This document shows, in pieces, positions 54,913 through 64,000 of a stretch of 64,000 bases of DNA. The stretch is from Paraglaciecola sp. T6c (GTDB lineage: Bacteria; Pseudomonadota; Gammaproteobacteria; Enterobacterales; Alteromonadaceae). Location of the stretch: positions 806,001 to 870,000 of the forward strand of contig NC_008228.1 of NCBI RefSeq assembly GCF_000014225.1, read 5' to 3'. Position 1 is the stretch's first letter. Each line of letters begins with the position of its first letter. A model generated the notes under the pieces. The model was not told where the DNA came from, ran no database searches, and saw only the letters and a list, made by a program, of their open reading frames with translations. Position numbers and translations under genes: made by a program.

Positions 54913-56352
54913 GTGGATACGACAGATACCAACACCTTCATCATCGCTACTTCGTCCGTCGCCGACGCTACTTTACCCGTCGCCGACGCTGTAGCAACTA
55001 AAAACACTGCAGTACTAGAAACGACGGGTCAGTCATTAGTGCAGACGGCGCAACATTACCTAGAGGTAGCCCATCAGCATCTCTTTATGGCCGATACCTA
55101 CATACAACTTGGCTTAATTGCTGGTATCTATTTATTAGCATATTGGTTTGGTAGTAAATTACGAAAGGCGTCTAAATTCGTCGATAACCAGCCTGATTCA
55201 AAAGACCACCCCATACGAAAAATTACCTATCGTATCGACAAAATGCTCTTTCCGCTGATTGCGATTATTCTTCTAAAGGTGGTTAGCGAGTTTAGTGCCA
55301 GCATTATAGGGGCTAACTGGATCTTAGATTTAGCCTTAACCATCGCCGTGCTGTTGTTTGTTAATTCAGTCATTAACGTGTGTGTGTCACACCCGATACT
55401 CGCCAACTTATTAAAGTGGATGATGCTGCCCTTATTGTTTCTGCATATGGTGGGATGGCTAGCGGGGATTATTGAGGTGCTGCAGGGCTTGAGCATTAAC
55501 CTCGGAAATATTGAAATCTCAGCCTACGGACTGGCGCGAGTGTTAATTTTTGGCACGCTGTTGTTTTGGGTAGGCCGCGCTTCGAATAACGTGGGCCAAG
55601 ACATTATACGTAAGCAAGAGTCCTTGGATATCCGCACCCGAGAAGTATTCGCTAAGCTGTTTGAAGTCGCTTTGGTGTGTGTTATTGCCTTGCTACTTCT
55701 GAATGTGATGGGCATCAACTTAACCGCACTAGCCGTGTTTGGTGGCGCAGTGGGCGTCGGTTTAGGCTTTGGTTTACAGTCTATCGCATCAAACTTCATC
55801 TCTGGCATTATCATACTCCTTGACCGCTCAGTGACCATTGGCGATTACATTGAAATGGAAGACGGACAAAAGGGCTTCGTAAGGCATTTCAAAATGCGCT
55901 ATACCACCCTTGAAACCTATGATGGCAAAGACATCATGGTGCCTAATGAAAAGTTTATCTCTAGCACATTTGTTAACTGGTCTCACAAGAACCCCAAGCA
56001 GCGATACCGCGTGGACTTCTCGGTGGCTTATCAAACCGACATTCGAGCCATGGTCGAAATAATAAAAGAGGTAGTTGCTGAGCACCCGCAAGTGTTGAGC
56101 GGTGATGAATACCCCATTGAAGAGCGACCAGATTGCGAAATTGATAGCTTCGGGGATTCAGGTGTAAACGTGTTTGTAGAATTTTGGATGGAAGGCATTG
56201 ATGACGGTAAAAATCGCGTCGGCGGTGATTTAATGCTGTCGATCTTTGAAACGCTACGTGAACACAACATCTCCATACCGTTCCCGCAGCGTGAAGTACG
56301 TGTTCTTAATACTGATTATACGGTAACTAATACCACCGAGAAGAATAACTAG
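54913..56352 (+). CDS. MscS-family mechanosensitive channel
   Basis: A 479-residue channel starting at GTG. It has an N-terminal extension, about five membrane helices, then the pore-lining helix and upper beta domain of MscS (VFGGAVGVGLGFGLQSIASNF, ISGIIILLDRSVTIGDYIEM). The C-terminal vestibule domain follows. It would release solutes upon hypo-osmotic shock. Pairing with the MAPEG gene (17-bp gap) suggests co-transcription. Confidence 0.93.
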   Translation: MDTTDTNTFIIATSSVADATLPVADAVATKNTAVLETTGQSLVQTAQHYLEVAHQHLFMADTYIQLGLIAGIYLLAYWFGSKLRKASKFVDNQPDSKDHPIRKITYRIDKMLFPLIAIILLKVVSEFSASIIGANWILDLALTIAVLLFVNSVINVCVSHPILANLLKWMMLPLLFLHMVGWLAGIIEVLQGLSINLGNIEISAYGLARVLIFGTLLFWVGRASNNVGQDIIRKQESLDIRTREVFAKLFEVALVCVIALLLLNVMGINLTALAVFGGAVGVGLGFGLQSIASNFISGIIILLDRSVTIGDYIEMEDGQKGFVRHFKMRYTTLETYDGKDIMVPNEKFISSTFVNWSHKNPKQRYRVDFSVAYQTDIRAMVEIIKEVVAEHPQVLSGDEYPIEERPDCEIDSFGDSGVNVFVEFWMEGIDDGKNRVGGDLMLSIFETLREHNISIPFPQREVRVLNTDYTVTNTTEKNN

Positions 56353-56410
56353 AAGGTGCCCTACCGTTAATAAATAATGGCGGTAGAGCATGTTGTCAGG
56401 TGTAACCTGT

Positions 56411-58144
56411 TTAGTTGACGAAACGTTTCGCTTGGTTATAGGGGATAAAATCCGGTACATCCCCTTTTAACGATTGGGCCTGCATATGTTGCCAATATTC
56501 GGCTGTCATTATTTCTCCGTGCAAAGCCTTAAGTTCTTGCTTCAAGTGCTTCTTACCCACTATAAAGTGCTCAAACTGCTCCGGAAAAACATCTGTCGGG
56601 CCCACTGAAAGCGTGTCAATTGCGTAGGGGTCGTCAGATTTGGGTAAGGTTCTAAATTCACGCTCAGTCAAGTAGCAAATTTCGTCATAATCGTAAAATA
56701 TGACGCGTCCGCCTCGGGTAATTCCAAAGTTTTTATGTAACATGTCGCCAGCAAATATATGCGCTGCGGCGATTTGTTTAATGCATAATCCCAAATCATT
56801 CAAGGCGCTGGTTATCAATGCAGGGTCGGGTTGTTGCTCTAAAAAGATGTTTAGTGGTGTCATTTTACGTTCTATGTACAAGTGCTTAATGATCACTTCT
56901 TCATCGGTAAGCTCAATGCTACTGGCGCAACAATCGAGTAATTCATCAACTAACGCTTGTTCGACTCTGTGGCGGGGTAGACGAAAATTTACGTATTCAT
57001 GAGTGTCTGCCATGCGTCCCACTCGGTCGGTCATTTTGACAAGTTTATAGCAGTCTTTCACATGTTGACGGGTAATTTTTTTACTTTCAGGAAACTCATC
57101 TTTAATGATTTTAAACACCACGCCGTAAGACGGTAAGTGAAATACTGCCATAACCAACCCGCGTATCCCTGGGGCTATGGAAAATTGGTCATTCGACTCC
57201 TCTAGATGCGCTAAAAAGTTACGATAAAATACGGTTTTTCCGTGTTTATATAACCCAAGCGCTATGTATAGCTCGAACTTCTTTTTGTGAGGGAGTAGCT
57301 CATGGAGAAAGGCCACTACTTCTGCGGGGTGTTGGGTGTCAGCCATAAAATAGGCGCGGGCGAAACTAAACACCACACTGAGATCCTGACGCTCAGTGAG
57401 CAAGGCTTCCACCACAATTTTGTGTTTTTCACCTGAGGTTTCCGCTTCAGCAATAGACAGCGGGATCACGAAGGGCAGGGTTTCATCGGGCATGCAAATC
57501 CGCCCAATTAAGTAAGCGGATTTACTACGATAAAATACCGGTTTTAACATCTCCACCGTATGCACGCTGGCCAATTGTTCTCTATTTAAACGCGCACGCA
57601 ACGCTCCATCTAGATGCTGTAAATCACGTTGCATGTCCTGAAAAGCAATATCGAAATGGTATTGACTAAAAATGTCTTCTAACATTCTGCGCACCGTGCC
57701 TGAAGTATCAAAACTGTGCACCACTAAATGGCGCTGCAACCCCGCTAAATAGCAACGTGTGGGCATAATAAACATCATCTCATCATTGATTTTTTGATGT
57801 TTGAAAATTCTGCCTAGCACCGAGTTGTAAAAGGTCTCGGCTAATTCATATTGAGGATGGTCGCTGAGTATTTTTTGATACCGTGTTTTCAGGTCAAACC
57901 AAAATTGGTTGTTTTCTTGATGGGGAAACACCTGCTGATATATTTCGCCCACTGCGTCAGCCAAAGTGCGCTCATAAATAGCAATGCGTTCTTTTACTGC
58001 CTTTTGCGTTTCTTGCCACAGGGCTTGTTCAAAACGTTGTTGGGCATCGCGTGTAATTCGTGAATGCCAGCGATAGCTTTTGTCAAAGCCGTGCAATATT
58101 AAATACGCTACTTTATTCAACACGGAAGAATGTGTGTTGTTCAC
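56411..58144 (-). CDS. aceK: Isocitrate dehydrogenase kinase/phosphatase
   Basis: A 577-residue protein of normal AceK length that switches isocitrate dehydrogenase activity and so directs carbon to the glyoxylate shunt. Family segments include IAPGIRGLVMAVFHLPSYGVVFKII (cut here: APGIRGLVMAVF), DRVGRMADTHEYVNF, IKHLYIERKMTPLN, FAGDMLHKNFGITR and VIFYDYDEICYLTER. The start is GTG with AGG upstream. aceA and aceB are not adjacent in this window. Confidence 0.95.
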   Translation of the reverse strand: MNNTHSSVLNKVAYLILHGFDKSYRWHSRITRDAQQRFEQALWQETQKAVKERIAIYERTLADAVGEIYQQVFPHQENNQFWFDLKTRYQKILSDHPQYELAETFYNSVLGRIFKHQKINDEMMFIMPTRCYLAGLQRHLVVHSFDTSGTVRRMLEDIFSQYHFDIAFQDMQRDLQHLDGALRARLNREQLASVHTVEMLKPVFYRSKSAYLIGRICMPDETLPFVIPLSIAEAETSGEKHKIVVEALLTERQDLSVVFSFARAYFMADTQHPAEVVAFLHELLPHKKKFELYIALGLYKHGKTVFYRNFLAHLEESNDQFSIAPGIRGLVMAVFHLPSYGVVFKIIKDEFPESKKITRQHVKDCYKLVKMTDRVGRMADTHEYVNFRLPRHRVEQALVDELLDCCASSIELTDEEVIIKHLYIERKMTPLNIFLEQQPDPALITSALNDLGLCIKQIAAAHIFAGDMLHKNFGITRGGRVIFYDYDEICYLTEREFRTLPKSDDPYAIDTLSVGPTDVFPEQFEHFIVGKKHLKQELKALHGEIMTAEYWQHMQAQSLKGDVPDFIPYNQAKRFVN

Positions 58145-58452
58145 CCAAAACCTACTTATGCTTTAACAATCAATGCGCTACCAATAGCAAAAAAGCCGCT
58201 AGGTTGCCATGCAAAATAGATAAAACTGCTACGACTTCACGTTTTGACGCTATTTGATTGGTGGATTTATTACCCGCCATTTAATCATTGGTTTACGCAT
58301 CTTATTGTGAGAGGCTAAAGTATTGCTGTGTAAAATAAAACCGAATACAGTGGGGCTAAGCTAAGCCGTGCAAAGCAAGTCTGTGTAGTAAAATCCAAGT
58401 TATTGAAAAGTTTGAAAAACGTCGCAACATCATTTGCAAGGGGGCACTTCCC
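58145..58452. other. Divergent promoter region of aceK and nucleotidyltransferase gene
   Basis: 308 bp without gene character. It should hold both promoters. No clear operator palindrome was seen. Confidence 0.5.
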
Positions 58453-59283
58453 ATGTTGAACAAGATTACCAGCGCATTACCACACCATTTATCGTTTCTT
58501 AAACGTATTATTCGTCTCACTCAAAACAATGAACAGTTCTGTGGTTTATCGATTTCAGGCTCTGCTTCTACTAATAACTTGGACAAATACAGCGATCTGG
58601 ATCTGGTATTGGCGGTGAAACCTCAACACTACGAAGCGCTAGTCAAACAGCGCGAAGCGTTAGCGGCGTCATATGGTGAATTGCTAGGGTGTTTTACCGG
58701 TGAGCATGTAGGTGAGCCTAAAGTACTGATTTGTTTGTATCAAGAGGGCGATGAACTACTGCATGTGGATTTGAAGCTCGTTCCATTGCCTGAAGTCGTG
58801 CAACGGGTGGACAATCCGATTGTACTGTGGGAAGAAGACAGTCAGTTAAGCGATATTTATCAAGGCTCACAGGGGCATTACCCAATGCAAAGTCTGCAAT
58901 GGTATGAAGATAGATTCTGGGTTTGGGTGCACTACGGTGCCGCCAGAATAGGGAGAGGGGAACTATTTGAAGCATTTGAGTTTGTCTCGTTTCTGCGCCA
59001 AACCGTGATAGCGCCTCTAGCGAAAAAAGCCCATGGGCTTGAACCCAACGGCGTTCGTCGTATTGAACAAAAATTGCCAGAATTGGCAAATGAGCTTAAA
59101 GGAATATTACCAAGCATGGATAAAGCGGAGCTCAAGTCCTGTTTATACGCCCTGGCTGATCTCTATGTTCATTATAGAGAGATGCTGAGCACAGACCTAG
59201 CATCTAAAGGTGTTGACTGCGAACAGGTGAACGTTAATCAAAAAGCACAGACTGCTTCGTTGGCTTATTTAGCGAATATATAA
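58453..59283 (+). CDS. Nucleotidyltransferase-domain protein
   Basis: A 276-residue protein with the Pol-beta-like nucleotidyltransferase signature GSASTNNLDKYSDLDLVL (about residues 35-53), containing the paired Asp residues that bind metal. The C-terminal half is helical. This resembles stand-alone aminoglycoside/lincosamide-type NTases, but the substrate is not known. GGGGG lies 8 bp before the ATG. Confidence 0.8.
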   Translation: MLNKITSALPHHLSFLKRIIRLTQNNEQFCGLSISGSASTNNLDKYSDLDLVLAVKPQHYEALVKQREALAASYGELLGCFTGEHVGEPKVLICLYQEGDELLHVDLKLVPLPEVVQRVDNPIVLWEEDSQLSDIYQGSQGHYPMQSLQWYEDRFWVWVHYGAARIGRGELFEAFEFVSFLRQTVIAPLAKKAHGLEPNGVRRIEQKLPELANELKGILPSMDKAELKSCLYALADLYVHYREMLSTDLASKGVDCEQVNVNQKAQTASLAYLANI

Positions 59284-59665
59284 CCCTCAACAGCAAGCAG
59301 TGCGCGCATTCCCTGAATATTGATGGGCGTACTGTTTTACACATCCATGCGTATTATTATCTACCCATCATATAAGCAAACGCCAATCAGGCATCTGTCC
59401 TTCTCATCCATTTTTCTGCGATTCTTAGGGTCTTCAAAAGAGCTATTCGTGCGGGCACACTCACATATGAAATTTAGGTAGTTTCTTTCAAAAATTGAGT
59501 ATATCTACTCTAGATTTTAGCGTTAATCCCCCTCTATATTTAGCAAACGGATTACGTTTTTTTTATGTTAAACGGGTTTGCAGCTAAAGCGCATTGACTC
59601 ATCAAGAAACGTAATGCTAAGCCAGGCCAATCACGGAATGTGGCTAATATTAAGAGGACGTCAAA
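59284..59665. other. Intergenic region before the PEP-CTERM gene
   Basis: 382 bp with no gene seen. It probably contains the promoter of the PEP-CTERM gene in the AT-rich part 59490-59570. Confidence 0.5.
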
Positions 59666-60388
59666 ATGAATAAAACCATGTTAATCGGCATTTTACTGTG
59701 CACTTTGGGTACGGTTACTTCGAATCAAAGTAACGCGAGTTTACTGGTTTCTGGGGATACTATAAATTTGTCCGGCACCACGGCTTTGCTGCAACCTGAA
59801 TTGGCTGGTTCAGTTATTTATGATGAAATTTTGTATGACAGTGTTTCCCCTAGTGGAAGCGAATTTTTTGTTGTTGGTATTCAAGTGCAAAATCGTGTGG
59901 TGCGCTCAAGCCTTGATGGCAGCTTAATATTTGCCCCAAGGATTATCTCAAGTCTTAATAATACCTCTGGAAATTTTCTAATCGACAGAACGGTAATCAA
60001 CGGCTTTTCTGACTATACACTGGATGTCGAATACCGAACCGATGGTGCAGGAGACCGAGGACCTAATAACGCCTCTCGTTCGCTTGACGCAGACCAGCTT
60101 ACTTTTGATTTTTTGTTTCCGCTGGTGGTGTCTAATTTGTTCCAAAACCCTCAAGAGGACAGCTACTTTATGTCAATAAATTCAGATGCATTTGCATTTG
60201 CCAATACAGGTACCATGAGCATCTTTGGCCGACATGTCGATTATCCAGATGAGGTTTTTGAATTAAACTACACGGGTATTGCAGTGCCTACTGAGGGCGG
60301 CGTGCAAGTGCCTGAACCCGCAATGGCCTCACTTCTATTATCGTGCTTCGCTTTCTTAGCCTTTAGAAATCAATCGAAAAAGACTTAA
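59666..60388 (+). CDS. PEP-CTERM exported protein
   Basis: A 240-residue secreted protein. Residues 1-25 are a signal peptide ending near SNAS. The body is a beta-rich domain without recognised motif. The C-terminus has the PEP-CTERM sorting signal: VPEPAMASLLLSCF, a hydrophobic helix and a basic tail (RNQSKKT). Such proteins are processed by exosortase and often belong to extracellular polysaccharide matrix. AAGAGGA lies 7 bp before the ATG. No exosortase gene is in the window. Confidence 0.85.
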   Translation: MNKTMLIGILLCTLGTVTSNQSNASLLVSGDTINLSGTTALLQPELAGSVIYDEILYDSVSPSGSEFFVVGIQVQNRVVRSSLDGSLIFAPRIISSLNNTSGNFLIDRTVINGFSDYTLDVEYRTDGAGDRGPNNASRSLDADQLTFDFLFPLVVSNLFQNPQEDSYFMSINSDAFAFANTGTMSIFGRHVDYPDEVFELNYTGIAVPTEGGVQVPEPAMASLLLSCFAFLAFRNQSKKT

Positions 60389-60409
60389 GTGTGTTTAGCC
60401 TTGGTGCTA

Positions 60410-63055
60410 TCAATTGTCGATGCTAGATAACCAAGGCTCATTTTGCACGCGAAGTATGGCTTCCATTCTATTGGCTACATTCAATTTGCTGAGAATGGAT
60501 GAGACGTGATTCTCTACTGTTCGCTGGGAGCGAGACAACAAATCTGCAATTTCTTGATTACTTGACCCCGCGCTTAGATAACCTAACACTTGTTGTTCTT
60601 TCGCCGTCAACCCAGCGGGGTGTTGACGGGTCTGCTTATACGGGCCGCGGCGAGCGGATGGTAAATCCTCGAGTACACCAAGTTGTTTTGCTTTATCTCT
60701 TACTTTTAGCAACGTCGCTTTTGCTCCGATAGCTTCAAGCATTCGAAATGCTCGAGGCAGGGCATCTTTTGCCGAGTGTTGTTCGCAGTGCAACAAGCTG
60801 AGGGCTGCGTGATACGGCATTTCCATGTTGATCCATACTTCAGCCGCGTCTGCATATTTTTCTTGCAATTCAAGTTGATAAGGCAAGGGTAAGGGGAAGG
60901 CGGTGTTGGTTTGTATGCTAAAACCGAACCTGCTTATCCATAGCGCTAATTCAGCACTACGCCAGTGATCTAAGCAACTTGCATCGAGCTCTGTAAGCCA
61001 TTGTAAATGCGTGAAAGCCACCTCTTTATTGTCATGTAGCCAAGCCGCCTCAATAGCACCGAATCTTGCGGGGATAATATATTGCAATTCGTCTGTGGCC
61101 ATTGCGTTTTCTAGCGCTTGGGAGATTCTCTGATCGCAACCCGTAGCACCTAAACGCAGTTGTGAACGTGCTAGCGCAATAAGTGCAGGTAGCTTCATGA
61201 GTAAGGTCAATTTATCTCGTCCGAGTACGCCTTGTGAAATCGTCTGGGCATCTTCTAACCGGCCTTGTTCTAAGCGTAATTGTGCTTGAATACCAATTAG
61301 GTAATAGGTCCAGGAATCGAGATCGTACGTGGTATCAAACGCGATGCCCGACGCAATGAGTTCTTCTGCCATAGCAAGTTTTTTATAACGAACGCAATAA
61401 TCTGAAAAATTGGTGTACACCCGAGCTGCGTGTTCATGAAAGCCATGCTTTATCGCCAGTGCTAAGCTTTCATGTAACATCGCTTCACCGTCTTCATCTC
61501 CCCTAAATACCCTAGCAGATCCCACATTGTTTAGGGCATGGATACGAAGCTCTGGATCAGTAAATGTTTTTTCTAACTCGAGGGCGCGATTTCCCCAGAC
61601 GATTGCCTCGTCCATACGATCGTTGAGCATATCCAGTTGGGCTCTAAAGGAGTAAGCCATAACGCGTTCGCTGCAAATGGGTATACTTTCTAACGTTTTA
61701 ATCGATTCATTTGCGAAGTGCTCTGCTTCTGCTGCCTCACCTCTATACCAATGTAACCGAGATAAAAAACGTAAGTTTTCACCGACTTTTTGTTGTCGAT
61801 TTAGTGCTCGCCATAATGTGATTGCGTGACGACGTGCTTCAATTACGCTGTCATCAATCTGCAAAGTGAGACCAGTTTCGTATGCCCAATCTTGGTAAAG
61901 CTGAGCGGCGAGTTCTGTGGGGGCGTCGTCCACGAAGCGCAGTGCAACGCGTAAATAGGCTGCAGCCTCACGGTGTGCACCATTTTTCGCTGCATTTTTA
62001 CCGGCTATGGGGGCGTACTTGAGCACACGTTTAGCGTCTAAGGCGCTAGCTGAGTGATGTATCAATAAGGCTAACGTGTCATGAGTCTGAGATGCTTCTA
62101 ACGCCAGTACTATTTTATTATGTAGCTGTTTTTGTTTGCTAATAGCAATAGAAGCGACGGTGCTTAGGCGAGCGAGCTCGTGGCGAAAACGGAAATTACC
62201 CACATCATCCACTGTTAGCAGTTTTCGAGCGACACAAGCGATAGCGTGAGTTTCCCCCTCGATACCGCATAGTGCCAAGATGAGTGACAGCGGCACACTG
62301 TTGGGGATAAGGCTAATGGTTTCGAGAAAGTGACGTATTGCTTGGGGCAATTGATTTAAACGAAAAACAATCGCTTCTTTCACTGACACAGGAATGTGAT
62401 TTTTATCAGCACTATCAACCGCTAATAGCTCTGTAATGTAGAAGGGGTTGCCTGCGGTAATGTTAAGCAAGGTTGTGCTATCGTGATGACTGTCTTTCGC
62501 CAGTTGTGCAATGCCTGTCTGTGTTAAGGGCAGAATAGGAATGCGCGATGTGTGCGAAGAGGGAAGAACATCTAATACGGTTCTAAACGGATGTGTTTCG
62601 CTGACCTCATCATCTCGATAGCTAATAACCAATAAGCATTTTACAAAAGCGATTCGCCGAACCAGAAACTTAAATAAATCAAGTGTAGCGTGATCTGCCC
62701 AGTGAACATCTTCAAAAATCAGAATGACCGGCTCACTTGACGATTCAAGTGCCTGATAGAAAGCAAAATAAATACTGGTAGTAGAAGCCCCGTTTTCTAA
62801 CAGTTTTAACAAGGATGTAGACAGTTCAGCGACTATGTCATGTACAGGACCGAACGGCCTTGGGGTGAGTAGGGGATCACATCCACTCCAATAAAATCTC
62901 GCTCTGGTTTGATAGCTACGGCGCATTTGTTCAAGAAATGTGGTTTTTCCTATTCCTGCTTCACCACTGATCAGTGCCACATGACCGGTACCGCTCGCGA
63001 GTTTTTTAACACACAAGCCAAACTGTGAAATAGCACTTTCTCGTTCAACCAGCAT
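60410..63055 (-). CDS. LuxR-family LAL-type transcriptional regulator
   Basis: An 881-residue ATP-dependent regulator. The N-terminal STAND/AAA domain has Walker A ISGEAGIGKTTFLEQ (about residues 29-43) and Walker B VILIFEDVHWAD. A long helical TPR-like sensor region follows (about 320-790). The C-terminal LuxR HTH is GLTAKEQQVLGYLSAG and SQRTVENHVSSILSKL (about 812-870). It is convergent with the PEP-CTERM gene with 21 bp between them. Ligand and targets are unknown. Confidence 0.92.
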   Translation of the reverse strand: MLVERESAISQFGLCVKKLASGTGHVALISGEAGIGKTTFLEQMRRSYQTRARFYWSGCDPLLTPRPFGPVHDIVAELSTSLLKLLENGASTTSIYFAFYQALESSSEPVILIFEDVHWADHATLDLFKFLVRRIAFVKCLLVISYRDDEVSETHPFRTVLDVLPSSHTSRIPILPLTQTGIAQLAKDSHHDSTTLLNITAGNPFYITELLAVDSADKNHIPVSVKEAIVFRLNQLPQAIRHFLETISLIPNSVPLSLILALCGIEGETHAIACVARKLLTVDDVGNFRFRHELARLSTVASIAISKQKQLHNKIVLALEASQTHDTLALLIHHSASALDAKRVLKYAPIAGKNAAKNGAHREAAAYLRVALRFVDDAPTELAAQLYQDWAYETGLTLQIDDSVIEARRHAITLWRALNRQQKVGENLRFLSRLHWYRGEAAEAEHFANESIKTLESIPICSERVMAYSFRAQLDMLNDRMDEAIVWGNRALELEKTFTDPELRIHALNNVGSARVFRGDEDGEAMLHESLALAIKHGFHEHAARVYTNFSDYCVRYKKLAMAEELIASGIAFDTTYDLDSWTYYLIGIQAQLRLEQGRLEDAQTISQGVLGRDKLTLLMKLPALIALARSQLRLGATGCDQRISQALENAMATDELQYIIPARFGAIEAAWLHDNKEVAFTHLQWLTELDASCLDHWRSAELALWISRFGFSIQTNTAFPLPLPYQLELQEKYADAAEVWINMEMPYHAALSLLHCEQHSAKDALPRAFRMLEAIGAKATLLKVRDKAKQLGVLEDLPSARRGPYKQTRQHPAGLTAKEQQVLGYLSAGSSNQEIADLLSRSQRTVENHVSSILSKLNVANRMEAILRVQNEPWLSSIDN

Positions 63056-63317
63056 TGGCTATCAACTTAAACCTATTTCTCGAAGTGACGGTTACTTCTA
63101 CCTTAATAGAGCACGGTTAGAAAATCTATTTTGCTTGAAGATGATTGCTTAGACCGTCGGGAGGTATAAGGCACGAATAGGGATGTAGTTGATAAAGTCA
63201 TCCAATTGTATGAGAGTAGACTTTATCAACTAAATGCATTTTTCGATCAGCGGGTGATGATATGGCGATAATCCGCGTGATTATCAAAACGCAGACTAAA
63301 ACAGGTTCGACTATTTA

Positions 63318-63788
63318 ATGTCAGATTGGAAACAAAATATACACAAAACCCGTTACGTAATGGGCGTGTTGCTGCTGGTAAGCTTTATGATTGTTTCAGC
63401 TCCGCAGGCGACGGGTGTACCAGGACATGAGTGGTTGAGTGTGTTGTTTGTGGTGCCCTTTGCCGTGCATGTGTTGTTGCACTGGGACTGGATAAAACAA
63501 AGTGCAAAACGCTTTACTGAGCATATATCCGCCAAAGAACGCATTAGTTTGGTGTGGAATTACCTGCTGTACCTAACGATGTTGCTTGCTACTGTCAGTG
63601 GTTTTTTGGTCTCCGTGGCGCTGTTACCAACGCTTGATATTGAATTACACATTCAAGATTTTTGGTCGAAGATCCACCACGATTCAGCAACGTTGATCAT
63701 GCCGATTATAGGTGTGCATCTGGCCCTACATTGGCGCTGGATAGTGAATTTGACTAAGCGTATGTGCCTGAAGCGGGCGAAAGCATGA
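63318..63788 (+). CDS. DUF4405/cytochrome b561-like membrane protein
   Basis: A 156-residue protein with four membrane helices and several His residues within helices (FAVHVLLHWDW, KIHHDSATLIM, GVHLALHWRW), fitting the DUF4405 group that resembles haem-binding cytochrome b. It may take part in membrane electron transfer. The next gene starts inside its stop codon (ATGA). Confidence 0.8.
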   Translation: MSDWKQNIHKTRYVMGVLLLVSFMIVSAPQATGVPGHEWLSVLFVVPFAVHVLLHWDWIKQSAKRFTEHISAKERISLVWNYLLYLTMLLATVSGFLVSVALLPTLDIELHIQDFWSKIHHDSATLIMPIIGVHLALHWRWIVNLTKRMCLKRAKA

Positions 63789-64000
63789 AGTACCTGCAAT
63801 ACCATTGGAGGTCGCGTACTTTTGTCGTTTTATTGATCTCTGTTGTGATCAGTGTGCTACTGATCTCTTTGGAGTTGTCTGATTGGGCCGCACAGATAAA
63901 CCAACAAGGGTATTCACACGGTGGGGAAGGCGGAGAAGGTAATAAAATGCCGAGCTTTTTGAGATACATTCTACCTTTTGTCAAAGAGTTGGTGTTGATT
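63785..64000 (+). CDS. Membrane protein, 3' truncated by window edge
   Basis: ATG 63785 overlaps the stop of the DUF4405-like gene. The 72 visible residues start MKYLQYHWRSRTFVVLL with one membrane helix (about 12-30), then a Gly/His-rich segment (YSHGGEGGEGNK) and the start of another helix. The family cannot be told from this fragment; coupling suggests a shared electron-transfer role. Confidence 0.6.
   Translation, partial: MKYLQYHWRSRTFVVLLISVVISVLLISLELSDWAAQINQQGYSHGGEGGEGNKMPSFLRYILPFVKELVLI

Overview
The window reads as a chromosome segment of a marine gammaproteobacterium, most likely an Alteromonadales member of the Paraglaciecola/Glaciecola/Alteromonas type. This is inferred from the gene set: mrcA, NAD-malic enzyme, a bacterial type A RNase P RNA, AceK, the carboxynorspermidine pathway, a PEP-CTERM protein and several Alteromonadaceae-style efflux and regulatory genes. 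No 16S or other direct taxonomic marker is present.

Layout. (1) 1-9438: the right-hand end of a contractile-tail (P2/Mu-type) prophage or tailocin, all on the + strand and tightly overlapped. It holds a truncated SGNH-hydrolase tail protein, a DUF2590-like protein, baseplate J, tail protein I, a fibre, an Asp-box protein, small structural proteins, a gpD-like hub and a baseplate V/spike. It ends about 490 bp before mrcA. (2) 9925-15040: host genes mrcA and maeA, then rnpB (RNase P RNA). (3) 15018-29971: a genomic island of about 14.9 kb inserted in the 3' end of rnpB. A 22-bp direct repeat of the rnpB 3' end flanks it, and a 20-bp direct repeat lies about 60 bp inside each boundary. (4) 29972-64000: ordinary host chromosome with a PAS histidine kinase, a TetR/metallo-hydrolase pair, an RND efflux pair, an EmrAB-type efflux pair with its TetR, norspermidine synthesis, nicotinamide riboside salvage, a diguanylate cyclase, a ZIP transporter, an MscS channel, aceK, a PEP-CTERM protein and a LuxR-type LAL regulator.

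The island is the accessory core of the window. From left to right it carries its own large tyrosine integrase beside the left att site; a probable type II restriction-modification pair (PD-(D/E)XK-like protein convergent with a cytosine-C5 methyltransferase); a decayed stretch; a tightly coupled leftward operon of a second tyrosine recombinase, a protein with two AAA+ ATPase modules and a small DUF6641-like protein; a coiled-coil protein of unknown function; a divergently transcribed 929-residue protein that appears to fuse a phage/plasmid replication-initiator-like domain to a UvrD/Rep superfamily 1 helicase; and a Septu-like ATPase + HNH nuclease pair. It therefore looks like a mobile defence island with possible self-replication genes. 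The least explained parts are the recombinase/double-AAA/DUF6641 operon and the initiator-helicase fusion with repeats in front of it.

How the genes work together. The island integrase probably inserts and removes the element at rnpB while preserving the RNA's 3' end. The restriction-modification pair and the Septu-like pair would protect the host or the element. In the chromosome, two TetR-type regulators each face a target gene across an intergenic region with clear inverted repeats (32022-32082 and 42028-42047), which suggests local autoregulated circuits.
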